Part shown: in pieces, positions 16,474 through 23,716 of the stretch
Layout: every line of letters starts with the position of its first letter
Numbering within the stretch: the first letter of the stretch is position 1
Source: CAINVV01 sp038323575
GTDB lineage: Bacteria > Bacteroidota > Bacteroidia > Bacteroidales > Prolixibacteraceae
Direction of reading: 5' to 3'
Assembly (NCBI GenBank): GCA_038323575.1
Contig: JBBQHB010000063.1
Span: 1 to 31,320 of the forward strand
Length of the DNA stretch: 31,320 nt
Made by a program: the position numbers and the translations under genes
The notes under the pieces: generated by a model
What the model was told of the DNA's origin: nothing
Database searches by the model: none
What the model saw: the letters and a program-made list of their open reading frames with translations, nothing else

Positions 16474-17898
16474 ATGAAGAGTCAAAACAACATATTCCTG
16501 AACCTCGACTGGATCACCATCATGATCTACCTTGTATTGGTCATGCTGGGATGGGTTAACATCTATGCAGCGGTTTACAGCGAGGAGCACCAAAGTATTC
16601 TTGACCTGGGTCAACAATACGGCAAACAGTTGATCTGGATTGGTGCAGGACTGTTTCTGGCGATTTGTGTGTTGATTATCGATAGTAAGTTCTATGTTGC
16701 ATTTGCCTACCATATATACATTTTGATCATTTTTTTGCTCGTAGCAGTACTCTTCTTCGGCAGAGAAGTGAATGGGGCCAGGGCCTGGTTTGAGCTAAGC
16801 GGTGTAAAGCTTCAGCCCGCTGAACTTGGAAAATTTGCAACCAGTCTGGCGGTCGCCAAATACATGAGCCAATTCAATTTTAAAATGGGAAGACCCAAAT
16901 CCTACCTGGCCCTGGGTGCCCTTATCTTATTGCCTGCACTCTTAATTTTACTGCAAAACGATACCGGATCAGCACTTGTATTTGCCGTTTTTTTCCTGGT
17001 TTTCTACCGCGAAGGATTGTCCAATGTTGTTTTGATAGGAGGATTTACAACCATTATCCTCTTTATTCTTGCGCTTTTATGGACACAACTTTCTATCCTG
17101 ACATTATTGATAGCGGTATCACTGATCCTGTTTACGTTTCTTCGCCAAAGCTACAAGGAAGGATTGATCGGATTTGTTTTGATATCATCTTCCTATGGAA
17201 TCCTCTTCGGCCTGAATAATATTTTGGGACTCGGCGCCCTCCCTTTTCACCTGATGGCCATCACCGCCATTATATCAGTCATAATTTTCATTGTCTATGG
17301 CATGTTAAAGCACATCAGGCAAGCATGGATTGTCCTTCTCTTTTTTATTTTCTCTATTTCCATTACCCTGTCAGTCAATTATTTCTACAGGAATGTCTTG
17401 GTATCCCACCAACGCGACAGGGTAGACAACCTGCTGGGCATTAAAAATGACCTGCTTGGTGCCGGCTACAATGTGCACCAATCCAAAATTGCGATCGGTT
17501 CAGGAGGTATTTTGGGGAAAGGATTCCTGAAAGGAACCCAGACCAAATACAATTTCGTGCCGGAACAGAGTACCGACTTCATCTTCTGTACGGTTGGGGA
17601 AGAATGGGGCTTCATCGGCACAACAGTGGTTATTTTGCTTTTCCTTGTACTGCTGATAAGGCTGATCATTTTAGCTGAACGACAGCGATCGTCCTTCAGC
17701 AGGATTTATGGCTATGGGGTGGCCTGTATCCTGTTCTTCCATATTATGATTAATATCTCCATGACCATCGGGCTGGCACCTGTTATCGGGATCCCTCTCC
17801 CCTTCTTCAGCTACGGAGGCTCATCGCTTTGGTCATTTACAGTGCTGTTGTTTATCTTTGTCAGGCTGGATGCAAGCAGGACGAAGAATCTGCGGTAA
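16474..17898 (+). CDS. rodA: Rod shape-determining glycosyltransferase RodA
   Basis: SEDS-family polytopic membrane enzyme that polymerises lipid II into glycan strands as partner of PBP2. Signature stretches are NGARAWFELSGVKLQPAE (given in part) near residues 90-108, QNDTGSALVF at about 167-176, and the C-terminal GIPLPFFSYGGSSL motif. The QSTDFIFCTVGEEWGFIG region holds conserved loop residues. The ATG at 16474 is chosen because an upstream in-frame GTG at 16432 would add a stretch encoded by the intergenic hairpin. At 474 residues it is about 100 longer than E. coli RodA (370); the excess is a central block of extra hydrophobic segments at about residues 195-300. It is the last gene of the elongasome cluster. 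Confidence 0.93.
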   Translation: MKSQNNIFLNLDWITIMIYLVLVMLGWVNIYAAVYSEEHQSILDLGQQYGKQLIWIGAGLFLAICVLIIDSKFYVAFAYHIYILIIFLLVAVLFFGREVNGARAWFELSGVKLQPAELGKFATSLAVAKYMSQFNFKMGRPKSYLALGALILLPALLILLQNDTGSALVFAVFFLVFYREGLSNVVLIGGFTTIILFILALLWTQLSILTLLIAVSLILFTFLRQSYKEGLIGFVLISSSYGILFGLNNILGLGALPFHLMAITAIISVIIFIVYGMLKHIRQAWIVLLFFIFSISITLSVNYFYRNVLVSHQRDRVDNLLGIKNDLLGAGYNVHQSKIAIGSGGILGKGFLKGTQTKYNFVPEQSTDFIFCTVGEEWGFIGTTVVILLFLVLLIRLIILAERQRSSFSRIYGYGVACILFFHIMINISMTIGLAPVIGIPLPFFSYGGSSLWSFTVLLFIFVRLDASRTKNLR

Positions 17899-17915
17899 AA
17901 TTTTCCAAAATTTAC
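17895..17915. promoter_or_regulatory. Near-palindrome overlapping the rodA stop codon
   Basis: GTAAAATTTT and AAAATTTAC flank a CC centre and pair over nine bases with one unpaired A. The site covers the rodA stop codon. It may act as a weak terminator or as one element of the regulatory region of the next gene, since the string TTTACATT recurs twice in the following 50 bp. Confidence 0.3.
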
Positions 17916-17939
17916 ATTATTTGTGCGCATATTGTAATT

Positions 17940-17964
17940 TACATTTTGTATATTGCAAAATGTA
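17940..17964. promoter_or_regulatory. Operator-like inverted repeat upstream of the ATPase gene
   Basis: TACATTTTG and CAAAATGTA form perfect 9-bp arms around the 7-nt spacer TATATTG, ending 18 bp before the ATG at 17983. The geometry, with centres about 1.5 helical turns apart, is that of a dimeric regulator site placed over the promoter or leader. A related TTTACATT occurs at 17911-17918. A hairpin in the leader RNA is the alternative. Confidence 0.5.
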
Positions 17965-17982
17965 CATTAAGCATTATCTACT

Positions 17983-19119
17983 ATGAGAAAGCCTGAAAAC
18001 CCATTCCTGACTTCGGGTTATTATAGCCCGGATTATTTTTGCAACAGGAAACAAGAAACCAATCAACTAATAAACAACCTTCAAAACGGGCAAAATGTCA
18101 CCCTGACCTCCATCAGAAGAATAGGGAAAACAGGACTTATCAAACATCTTTTTTTTCAGTTACCTAAATATTGGAAAGGAATCTATGTTGACATTCTACC
18201 AACTGAAAATCTTTCCCAATTACTTGGCTCATTAACTACTGCCATTCTTAATACAGCTCAGGAAAAGGAAAATTTCGGTAAAAAAGTTTGGAGTTTTGTG
18301 AAATCAATGCGACCGGTTATCAGTTTCGATCCTCTAACCAATATGCCGCAAGCATCATTTGAACTACGACAGTCTGATACAGAAATGCATATCAATTCAA
18401 TCATGCAATTTTTGGATAAACAGGACTTTAAGATTGTAATTGCAATTGACGAATTTCAGCAGATTACTAATTATCCTGAAAAAAATACGGATGCCTGGTT
18501 GCGTTCAATCATCCAACACATGAATAATGTCCGGTTTATATTCTCAGGAAGTCAGCAACACATTATCAACGAAATATTTAACCTGCCATCACGTCCGTTC
18601 TATCGTAGTACAATCATGCAGAAAATTGATAAGATTGACGGGGTGGATTATCTGAATTTTATTTCTCATTGGTTTCTTGAGTCAGGCAAACACATCTCAG
18701 ACGAATTGATAAACGAATTATTGCAATGGTCCTGCTTGCATACCTATTATACACAGCTTATCTGCAACAGGGTATTTGCATCAGGTCGACAACAAATTAC
18801 CGGCGAAATATGGAAAGAAGAAGCCTTTAGACTTTTGAAGGAGCAAGAAACAGTTTTTTTTAATTACCGGAACATGCTCACCCTGCCTCAATGGCAACTT
18901 CTAAAAGCTGTGGCATATGAGGGAATTGTTAAAGCCCCGACCGCTAAAGACTTTATCCACAACTATAAACTAGGCAGCCCATCGACGGTATTACGCTCGC
19001 TTAATTCATTAATAAACAATGAATTAATATTCTCTTCGTTTGACGATAAAGGAAACGTTTTTTATAGTATTTATGATATACTGTTTCGTCGATGGACTGA
19101 GTTATATCCAGCAAGATGA
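17983..19119 (+). CDS. AAA/STAND-like ATPase with C-terminal winged helix
   Basis: A 378-residue P-loop ATPase of the family often annotated as 'ATPase domain predominantly from Archaea' (PF01637-like) or AAA-ATPase-like. The N-terminus NPFLTSGYYSPDYFCNRKQE is a typical family start. The Walker A is the atypical SIRRIGKTGL at about residues 43-52, Walker B is IVIAIDEFQQI at about 151-161, and a sensor-like FIFSGSQQH follows at about 186-194. The C-terminal part (about 300-378) reads as a winged helix, with APTAKDFIHNYKLGSPSTVLRSL. Bacteroidetes carry many paralogues, whose roles are mostly unknown; regulation, defence and DNA transactions have been proposed for relatives. Base composition is clearly more AT-rich than the flanking genes. 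A palindromic site lies just upstream. The following gene starts 60 bp downstream on the same strand. Confidence 0.8.
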   Translation: MRKPENPFLTSGYYSPDYFCNRKQETNQLINNLQNGQNVTLTSIRRIGKTGLIKHLFFQLPKYWKGIYVDILPTENLSQLLGSLTTAILNTAQEKENFGKKVWSFVKSMRPVISFDPLTNMPQASFELRQSDTEMHINSIMQFLDKQDFKIVIAIDEFQQITNYPEKNTDAWLRSIIQHMNNVRFIFSGSQQHIINEIFNLPSRPFYRSTIMQKIDKIDGVDYLNFISHWFLESGKHISDELINELLQWSCLHTYYTQLICNRVFASGRQQITGEIWKEEAFRLLKEQETVFFNYRNMLTLPQWQLLKAVAYEGIVKAPTAKDFIHNYKLGSPSTVLRSLNSLINNELIFSSFDDKGNVFYSIYDILFRRWTELYPAR

Positions 19120-19179
19120 TAAATAATATATTTTCCCTATTTTTCGATCCTGGAACTCAAAACTCTAAAAAACACACCA

Positions 19180-20559
19180 ATGGCGAAACAACCCGCTGGG
19201 AAAGTCATCCAAATGCTTAGCCCCGAAAACTATATCCGAAAAAAGGCACGCACTTTGCCCATCGTTGAATGCACGGTCAGTTCTGATTGGGAAGAATCCG
19301 GCTTGGCTCAGATATCTATTGCACGTAAACACACCAACGGCAATTTCACCTTTTGCATGTATCTGGCAGATCTGATGTGCCTTGGCATAAAAGACACCCA
19401 TTATATGTTCAATGTCTCCCCGGTTGAATACTACGAGCAATTGGAGCAGATCAGGGAACGAATGCCGATTCATGCAGCAGAATACACATTAATCCATAAT
19501 ATTATATATGCAGGTATTGAGTTTGCAGAAGAATACGGTTTTAAGCCTCACAAAGATTTTACCTCCGTTACTCAATTTATGCTCGAAGAAGATACAGACG
19601 ACATTGAAATGATGGAGATTGAATGCGGTAAAGATGGTAATCCGGTTTACTTTCGCGGCCCATACGAGGATGATGGAAAAGTGCAGAAAATCATTGCCCA
19701 ACTCGAAAAAACAGCCGGTCCGGGAAATTACTCCATCATCGATGAAGATGAGGAAGTTGATGATTATGAAGAGGAAGAAGTTGATCTTGACTACAGCGAA
19801 TTTGAAGGAATGTCTTTCGCAGAAAAAAAAGAACAATTCATTAATCTGGTAAAAAGGCTTGACAAGTTATCCGAAGATGAAGCAATACACTTTACCTTGC
19901 TCACAAATTTACTTATTGATGACCTGATCGACGTTGAAATTCACAACAAACTCTTTGATCAATATTTTGAAGATTTAAATGTCAAAATCAATGATAAAGT
20001 ACCTGACGAATTATTAGGCATTTCACCCGGTTCAAGAAATGTCCCTGATAAATTGAGAAACCAGTTTATCAATATTTATGAACTTATCAACGATGAATTA
20101 AAAATTGCCAAAAAAGAATTCAGGGAATTTGAAAAAGAGGCTGCAACTTTACCGGCTGTTTGTTTCTTAGAATTGCAAATTCTTCAAGCTGAAGATTCCA
20201 GGAAATATGGAAACAAATTAAAAGAATGCGCTGTCATATATCCTGATTATCAGGTGATTAAAGTATTATGGGCGATAGAACAACTTTCGAAAAAAAATCC
20301 AACCAAACAATTAAATCCAACTCCGCTTAAATTGAATATGCTTTTCCAAAATAGGGCAAGTATCCATTCAATAGAGAGATATTATGGATTGATTTGGTAT
20401 CTTTTTGTTATTGGATTAAGTAGGGATCTCAATCAAATTGAAGCCTTTGCATCCGTTGTTGGTGATTTGGATCTTTCTGAATCTGATGAATCAGGTATTG
20501 GCACATTGGTTTCAATAATGAAAATACATTTATTAACCGAGATCCTATTGAAAAGTTAA
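19180..20559 (+). CDS. Conserved hypothetical protein with acidic linker
   Basis: A 459-residue cytoplasmic-looking protein with no signal peptide or TM segment. I do not recognise a named family. The N-terminal part (about residues 12-135) looks like a folded conserved domain: SPENYIRKKARTLPIVEC, then ISIARKHTNGNFTF and YLADLMCLGIKDT. A strongly acidic linker follows at about 188-205 (DEDEEVDDYEEEEVDLDY). The rest (about 210-459) is predicted to be mostly helical and is charged. The coding sequence becomes much more AT-rich after about position 19800, so the gene may be a fusion of segments of different origin. It follows the ATPase gene by 60 bp and converges on flxA with a 39-bp gap in which no terminator is evident. 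Confidence 0.75.
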   Translation: MAKQPAGKVIQMLSPENYIRKKARTLPIVECTVSSDWEESGLAQISIARKHTNGNFTFCMYLADLMCLGIKDTHYMFNVSPVEYYEQLEQIRERMPIHAAEYTLIHNIIYAGIEFAEEYGFKPHKDFTSVTQFMLEEDTDDIEMMEIECGKDGNPVYFRGPYEDDGKVQKIIAQLEKTAGPGNYSIIDEDEEVDDYEEEEVDLDYSEFEGMSFAEKKEQFINLVKRLDKLSEDEAIHFTLLTNLLIDDLIDVEIHNKLFDQYFEDLNVKINDKVPDELLGISPGSRNVPDKLRNQFINIYELINDELKIAKKEFREFEKEAATLPAVCFLELQILQAEDSRKYGNKLKECAVIYPDYQVIKVLWAIEQLSKKNPTKQLNPTPLKLNMLFQNRASIHSIERYYGLIWYLFVIGLSRDLNQIEAFASVVGDLDLSESDESGIGTLVSIMKIHLLTEILLKS

Positions 20560-20598
20560 ACGCAATAACAAAAACGACAAACGAAACAGGTTCTGAAT

Positions 20599-21441
20599 TT
20601 AATATTCTTCCGCCGGTATCAGATTCAGCTCCTCCTTGTTGAATACAGGACCGTCCTTGCAAATGTACAACTTCCCGACGTTGCAGCGACCGCATTTTCC
20701 TACCCCGCATTTCATCCGGTTTTCAAGGGTAGTATAAACCTGGTCATCCCTGAAACCCAGCTTCTCCAGTACCGGAAAAGTAAATTTGATCATTACCGGC
20801 GGTCCGCAAACAATGGCAATCGTATTTTCTGCCGATGGGGCAACTTTTTCGACGATGGTGGGCACGAAACCGATCTCACCTTTCCAGTCGGCAGTTTCGC
20901 CGCCCGGATCCACGGTAGTGACCATCTTCACATCAGGCCTGTCGGCCCACTCTTTTAATTCAGTTTTATACACCAAATCATTCACAGACTTTGCTCCGTA
21001 AACGATGGTGATATCTTTGAAATTTTCCCGCAGGTCCAGGACATTCCAGATCACGCACCGCATCGGGGGCAGTGCGATACCGCCGGCGATAAATAGAAGG
21101 TTCTTGCCCTTCCATTCATCCAGCGGGAAGACATTGCCGTATGGTCCGCGGAAACCCATGGTACTCCCCTCTTCCAATGAGGCAAGACCGGACGTTACCC
21201 GGCCGGTATCCCGGAAGGTGCATTCAATGTATCCTTTCCTGGTCGGAGATGAGGCAATGCAAAAAGTGGATTCCCCTTCACCGAAAGCTGAGTATTCGCC
21301 AAACTGGCCGGCTTCAAACTCAAAAGCCTCTGCTTCGGCTTCATCCTGAAACTTTAATCTGAAAGTTTTCACGCCCGGCGCCTCTTTTGTGACCTTGTCG
21401 ATGGTCATCAGGTACGGGAGATAAGTATTTTTTTCGCTCAT
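20599..21441 (-). CDS. flxA: FlxA-like FAD/NAD(P)H-binding oxidoreductase subunit
   Basis: Proposed electron-entry subunit of a NADH-dependent Flx-Hdr complex, from the ferredoxin-NADP reductase / PyrK superfamily. The flavin-binding barrel comes first (AGQFGEYSAFGEG, then CIASSP as the variant flavin motif). The nucleotide-binding half shows LLFIAGGIALPPMR and VYGAKSV, then IVCGPPVMI. The C-terminus has a 2Fe-2S set C245-x4-C250-x2-C253-x7-C261. The start at 21441 is chosen because it forms an ATGA overlap with the flxB stop; the open frame extends 24 codons further but only into flxB. Length is 280 residues. It is the last gene of the operon. Anaerobic sulfite reductase subunit B and sulfhydrogenase gamma are close relatives, but the operon context favours FlxA. 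Confidence 0.88.
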   Translation of the reverse strand: MSEKNTYLPYLMTIDKVTKEAPGVKTFRLKFQDEAEAEAFEFEAGQFGEYSAFGEGESTFCIASSPTRKGYIECTFRDTGRVTSGLASLEEGSTMGFRGPYGNVFPLDEWKGKNLLFIAGGIALPPMRCVIWNVLDLRENFKDITIVYGAKSVNDLVYKTELKEWADRPDVKMVTTVDPGGETADWKGEIGFVPTIVEKVAPSAENTIAIVCGPPVMIKFTFPVLEKLGFRDDQVYTTLENRMKCGVGKCGRCNVGKLYICKDGPVFNKEELNLIPAEEY

Positions 21442-22448
21442 TGTGCTGCAATTGAGGTGATGTGTTCGAGAATATTCATATCGACCGGGCAGGCACGGGA
21501 ACAGCGGCCGCATCCGGTACAGCCTACCACATTGAGACGCGCCGGCATGTAGGAAAATTTATGGAGAATCCGCTGACGCCAGCGCTGACTCTGGTGCTCG
21601 CGCGGGTTGTGCCCGGAAGTGTGCAAGGTAAACAGGCCAAAACCGCAGGCATCCCAGCAGCGGATCCGGCGTCCTTTGGAACCATGAACATCTTCCTGGA
21701 TGTCGAAACATGCACAGGTAGGACAAACAAAGGCACAGGCCCCGCAACCGAGGCAACGTTCTGACTGCTCTTTCCAGACACTGCTGTTAAAGGCTTTATT
21801 CAGTCTGGCATTCACCTCATCCAGACTAAACCTGGCTGGCAGGTCGACCAGGTATTTCTTTTTATCTTCTCCCCTTTCGGCTTCAAAAACTGAAGGCAGC
21901 AAAGCCACCAAAGCCTCACCTTTGGCGTTTAAAATCTCTGCAATGGCTCCGCCGTCAGGCAGCACGGTGAGTAATATGTCACTACCTGCCGTATTGCCCG
22001 GACTGCCGTTCACACTGGTGCAAAAGCAACTTTCGTCAGCGGTGGCACAACTGAACGAGATCACGGAAGTTTTTACCAGATGGGCGTTGTGCAGCTTATC
22101 AGGACTGTCCCAGTTGAAGATGGCAGACAGCGGTTTAAAACCGGCGGCATCGCAGGGGTGCACTTTCCAGAGCACTGTTTCAGGAACACTTTCTGGATCA
22201 AAGTCAGTAAGATTAACCTTTCCGTGTACTTTTTCATACGAAAAGAGAACCTCGGCCTTTGGATAAACCGATGCCTTAATCGATTGTGTGGTCTGAACGT
22301 ATTCGTCGGCAATCTCGCTCATATGTTTAACCAGCTTAAAATCTACCTGACTTCTTGTGTTTACCGGAGCATAAACTCTCTTGCCGCTGTCGACGATAGC
22401 TTTGAACCATTGTTCGATGCCGCTTTTGCTGATATATTTTGTTTCCAT
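21438..22448 (-). CDS. flxB: FlxB-like 4Fe-4S protein (AsrA-related)
   Basis: Iron-sulfur electron-transfer subunit related to anaerobic sulfite reductase subunit A. The N-terminal part (about residues 1-225) carries additional conserved cysteines, including SCATADESCFCTSVNGSPGN near 133-152. Two 4Fe-4S cluster motifs follow: C232-x2-C-x2-C-x3-C242 (CLGCGACAFVCPTC) and C310-x2-C-x2-C-x3-C320 (CTGCGRCSRACPVDM). Between them lies RRIRCWDACGFGLFTLHTSG, which is typical of AsrA-type proteins. Length is 336 residues. It overlaps flxA by ATGA and begins 6 bp after flxC. The likely role is passing electrons from FlxA towards FlxC, FlxD and HdrA; this is inferred from the described FlxABCD-HdrABC system of Desulfovibrio vulgaris. 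Confidence 0.85.
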   Translation of the reverse strand: METKYISKSGIEQWFKAIVDSGKRVYAPVNTRSQVDFKLVKHMSEIADEYVQTTQSIKASVYPKAEVLFSYEKVHGKVNLTDFDPESVPETVLWKVHPCDAAGFKPLSAIFNWDSPDKLHNAHLVKTSVISFSCATADESCFCTSVNGSPGNTAGSDILLTVLPDGGAIAEILNAKGEALVALLPSVFEAERGEDKKKYLVDLPARFSLDEVNARLNKAFNSSVWKEQSERCLGCGACAFVCPTCACFDIQEDVHGSKGRRIRCWDACGFGLFTLHTSGHNPREHQSQRWRQRILHKFSYMPARLNVVGCTGCGRCSRACPVDMNILEHITSIAAQ

Positions 22449-22454
22449 AATTGC

Positions 22455-23258
22455 TTAACGTATAAATTGCTCCCTGTCATCCGGTTTCCAGGTCGAAAGC
22501 GCATTTCCTTTTTTGACCGGTAAGCCGGGAATGTACCCGAATTCCGGAGCCATATCTTCCATCATCTTTCTGGTAATCAAATCTATCGGAATGCCCACCG
22601 GACAAGCCTCTCCACAAGCCCCACAGGCTGTACAGCGGCCTACCATGTGCATGGCCCTGTTGATGTGCCACTCCATGTTGGCGAGCGGTGCAGGCCATGG
22701 GTTAATCCATTGCGGCCGGTTCACTTCAACCACGCATTTGGAGCAGTAACAAAGCGGACAGGCAGAACGGCACGCATAACATTTAAAACATTGCGCCATT
22801 TCTGCCATCCAGAATTTCCAGCGCTCTTCGCGGGTCATTCCTTCAATTTTGGAAAGAAGCTCCTCTTCCCGCTCGCCGCGTTTCAATTCGAACTGTTCTA
22901 CGTAGGCAGAAATCTCATCGAACGTGACAAACTCTCTCAATTCTCCGGTTAAATCAACTGTCAACACCAAAAGTTTTTCCTCGCTAACCTGGTTCTCAAC
23001 ACAAAGCTGCATGATGCTCCGTAAAGTCGAAACAGGCGCGGTAACGGCAAACCGATCCTTTCCTACCAGTTCTTTCTTCGTGATGTATACAGCCAGGTTG
23101 TGGAAACAACGGCTGTCAAAAATCAATTTCCCGGCGCTTTCACTGTTCCGGCAAAAAAGCGGCCGCGGTCTTTTGGTCCCCTCTTCATACCCGATAACCA
23201 GTGCTACCGAACCATCAGCCAGCAAAGCTGCTGCCCGCTCTCTAAGCTTCTCCATCAT
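22455..23258 (-). CDS. flxC: FlxC-like 4Fe-4S protein
   Basis: Second iron-sulfur relay subunit of the complex. The N-terminal region (about residues 1-150) resembles that of formate dehydrogenase or F420-hydrogenase beta-type relay proteins and holds few cysteines. A dense cysteine cluster at 157-175 (CFKCYACRSACPLCYCSKC) can bind one 4Fe-4S centre and perhaps more. A second motif is C209-x2-C-x2-C-x3-C219 (CTACGACGEACPVGIP). Length is 267 residues. The start at 23258 (or the adjacent second ATG at 23255) lies inside the end of flxD, so the two genes overlap by about 17 bp. The assignment to FlxC rests mainly on cluster motifs and position. Confidence 0.8.
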   Translation of the reverse strand: MMEKLRERAAALLADGSVALVIGYEEGTKRPRPLFCRNSESAGKLIFDSRCFHNLAVYITKKELVGKDRFAVTAPVSTLRSIMQLCVENQVSEEKLLVLTVDLTGELREFVTFDEISAYVEQFELKRGEREEELLSKIEGMTREERWKFWMAEMAQCFKCYACRSACPLCYCSKCVVEVNRPQWINPWPAPLANMEWHINRAMHMVGRCTACGACGEACPVGIPIDLITRKMMEDMAPEFGYIPGLPVKKGNALSTWKPDDREQFIR

Positions 23259-23706
23259 ATACCTCCTTCTCTAAATAATCTGCAATCTTCTGATATTCGG
23301 TATATGGTCCGAGTGCCCGAATTTCGGCAACTGTATTGTTGACCAGATCGGCCCATTTCGATCCTTCTGCGGCCGACACCCAGCTATATTGAATACGTTT
23401 GACATCAACGCCCATCATATCCAGGACAGAACGGAATGCAATCCAGCGGCGGCGTGCATGGAAATTGCCACTGGTATAGTGACAGTCGTTGGGATGGCAT
23501 CCGGATACGATGATACCGTCGGCTCCCTGCGCGAAAGATTTCAACAAAAGAAGAAAATCAATCCTTCCCGTACAGGGGAAGCGGACGATTTTTACGTTTG
23601 TGGCATATTTAAGCCGGCTGGTACCTGTCAGGTCAGCGCCTGCATAGGTACACCAGTTGCAGACAAATGCCACTATTTTGGGTTCAAAAACTGTATCGCT
23701 ACTCAT
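23242..23706 (-). CDS. flxD: FlxD / MvhD-like 2Fe-2S electron-transfer protein
   Basis: Small iron-sulfur protein that links a dehydrogenase module to HdrA; in methanogens MvhD plays this part between hydrogenase and Hdr. The five family cysteines are all present: C16 and C19 in VAFVCNWCTYAGAD, C45 in RFPCTGR, and C70 and C75 in GIIVSGCHPNDCHY. The region GNFHARRR is also conserved. At 154 residues it is near the usual length of about 140. It begins 10 bp after hdrA and overlaps flxC. Lack of any hydrogenase or formate dehydrogenase gene next to it argues that the donor here is the NADH module FlxABC. Confidence 0.92.
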   Translation of the reverse strand: MSSDTVFEPKIVAFVCNWCTYAGADLTGTSRLKYATNVKIVRFPCTGRIDFLLLLKSFAQGADGIIVSGCHPNDCHYTSGNFHARRRWIAFRSVLDMMGVDVKRIQYSWVSAAEGSKWADLVNNTVAEIRALGPYTEYQKIADYLEKEVYDGEA

Positions 23707-23716
23707 TTTCTGTTGG

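Noticed and set aside
16432..16474. GTG 16432 as rodA start
   Set aside because: It would add 14 residues encoded by the intergenic hairpin; ATG 16474 gives the usual RodA N-terminus.
16215..16475. 86-codon minus-strand frame through the heptanucleotide array
   Set aside because: The repeated SFILYPL residues are only the translation of the tandem repeat.
21442..21513. 24-codon N-terminal extension of flxA
   Set aside because: It lies within the end of flxB; the ATG at 21441 overlaps the flxB stop as ATGA and gives a normal N-terminus.
21700..22266. 188-codon plus-strand frame inside flxB
   Set aside because: Antisense to a clear iron-sulfur protein, low-complexity Ser/Ala/Leu composition, no motif.
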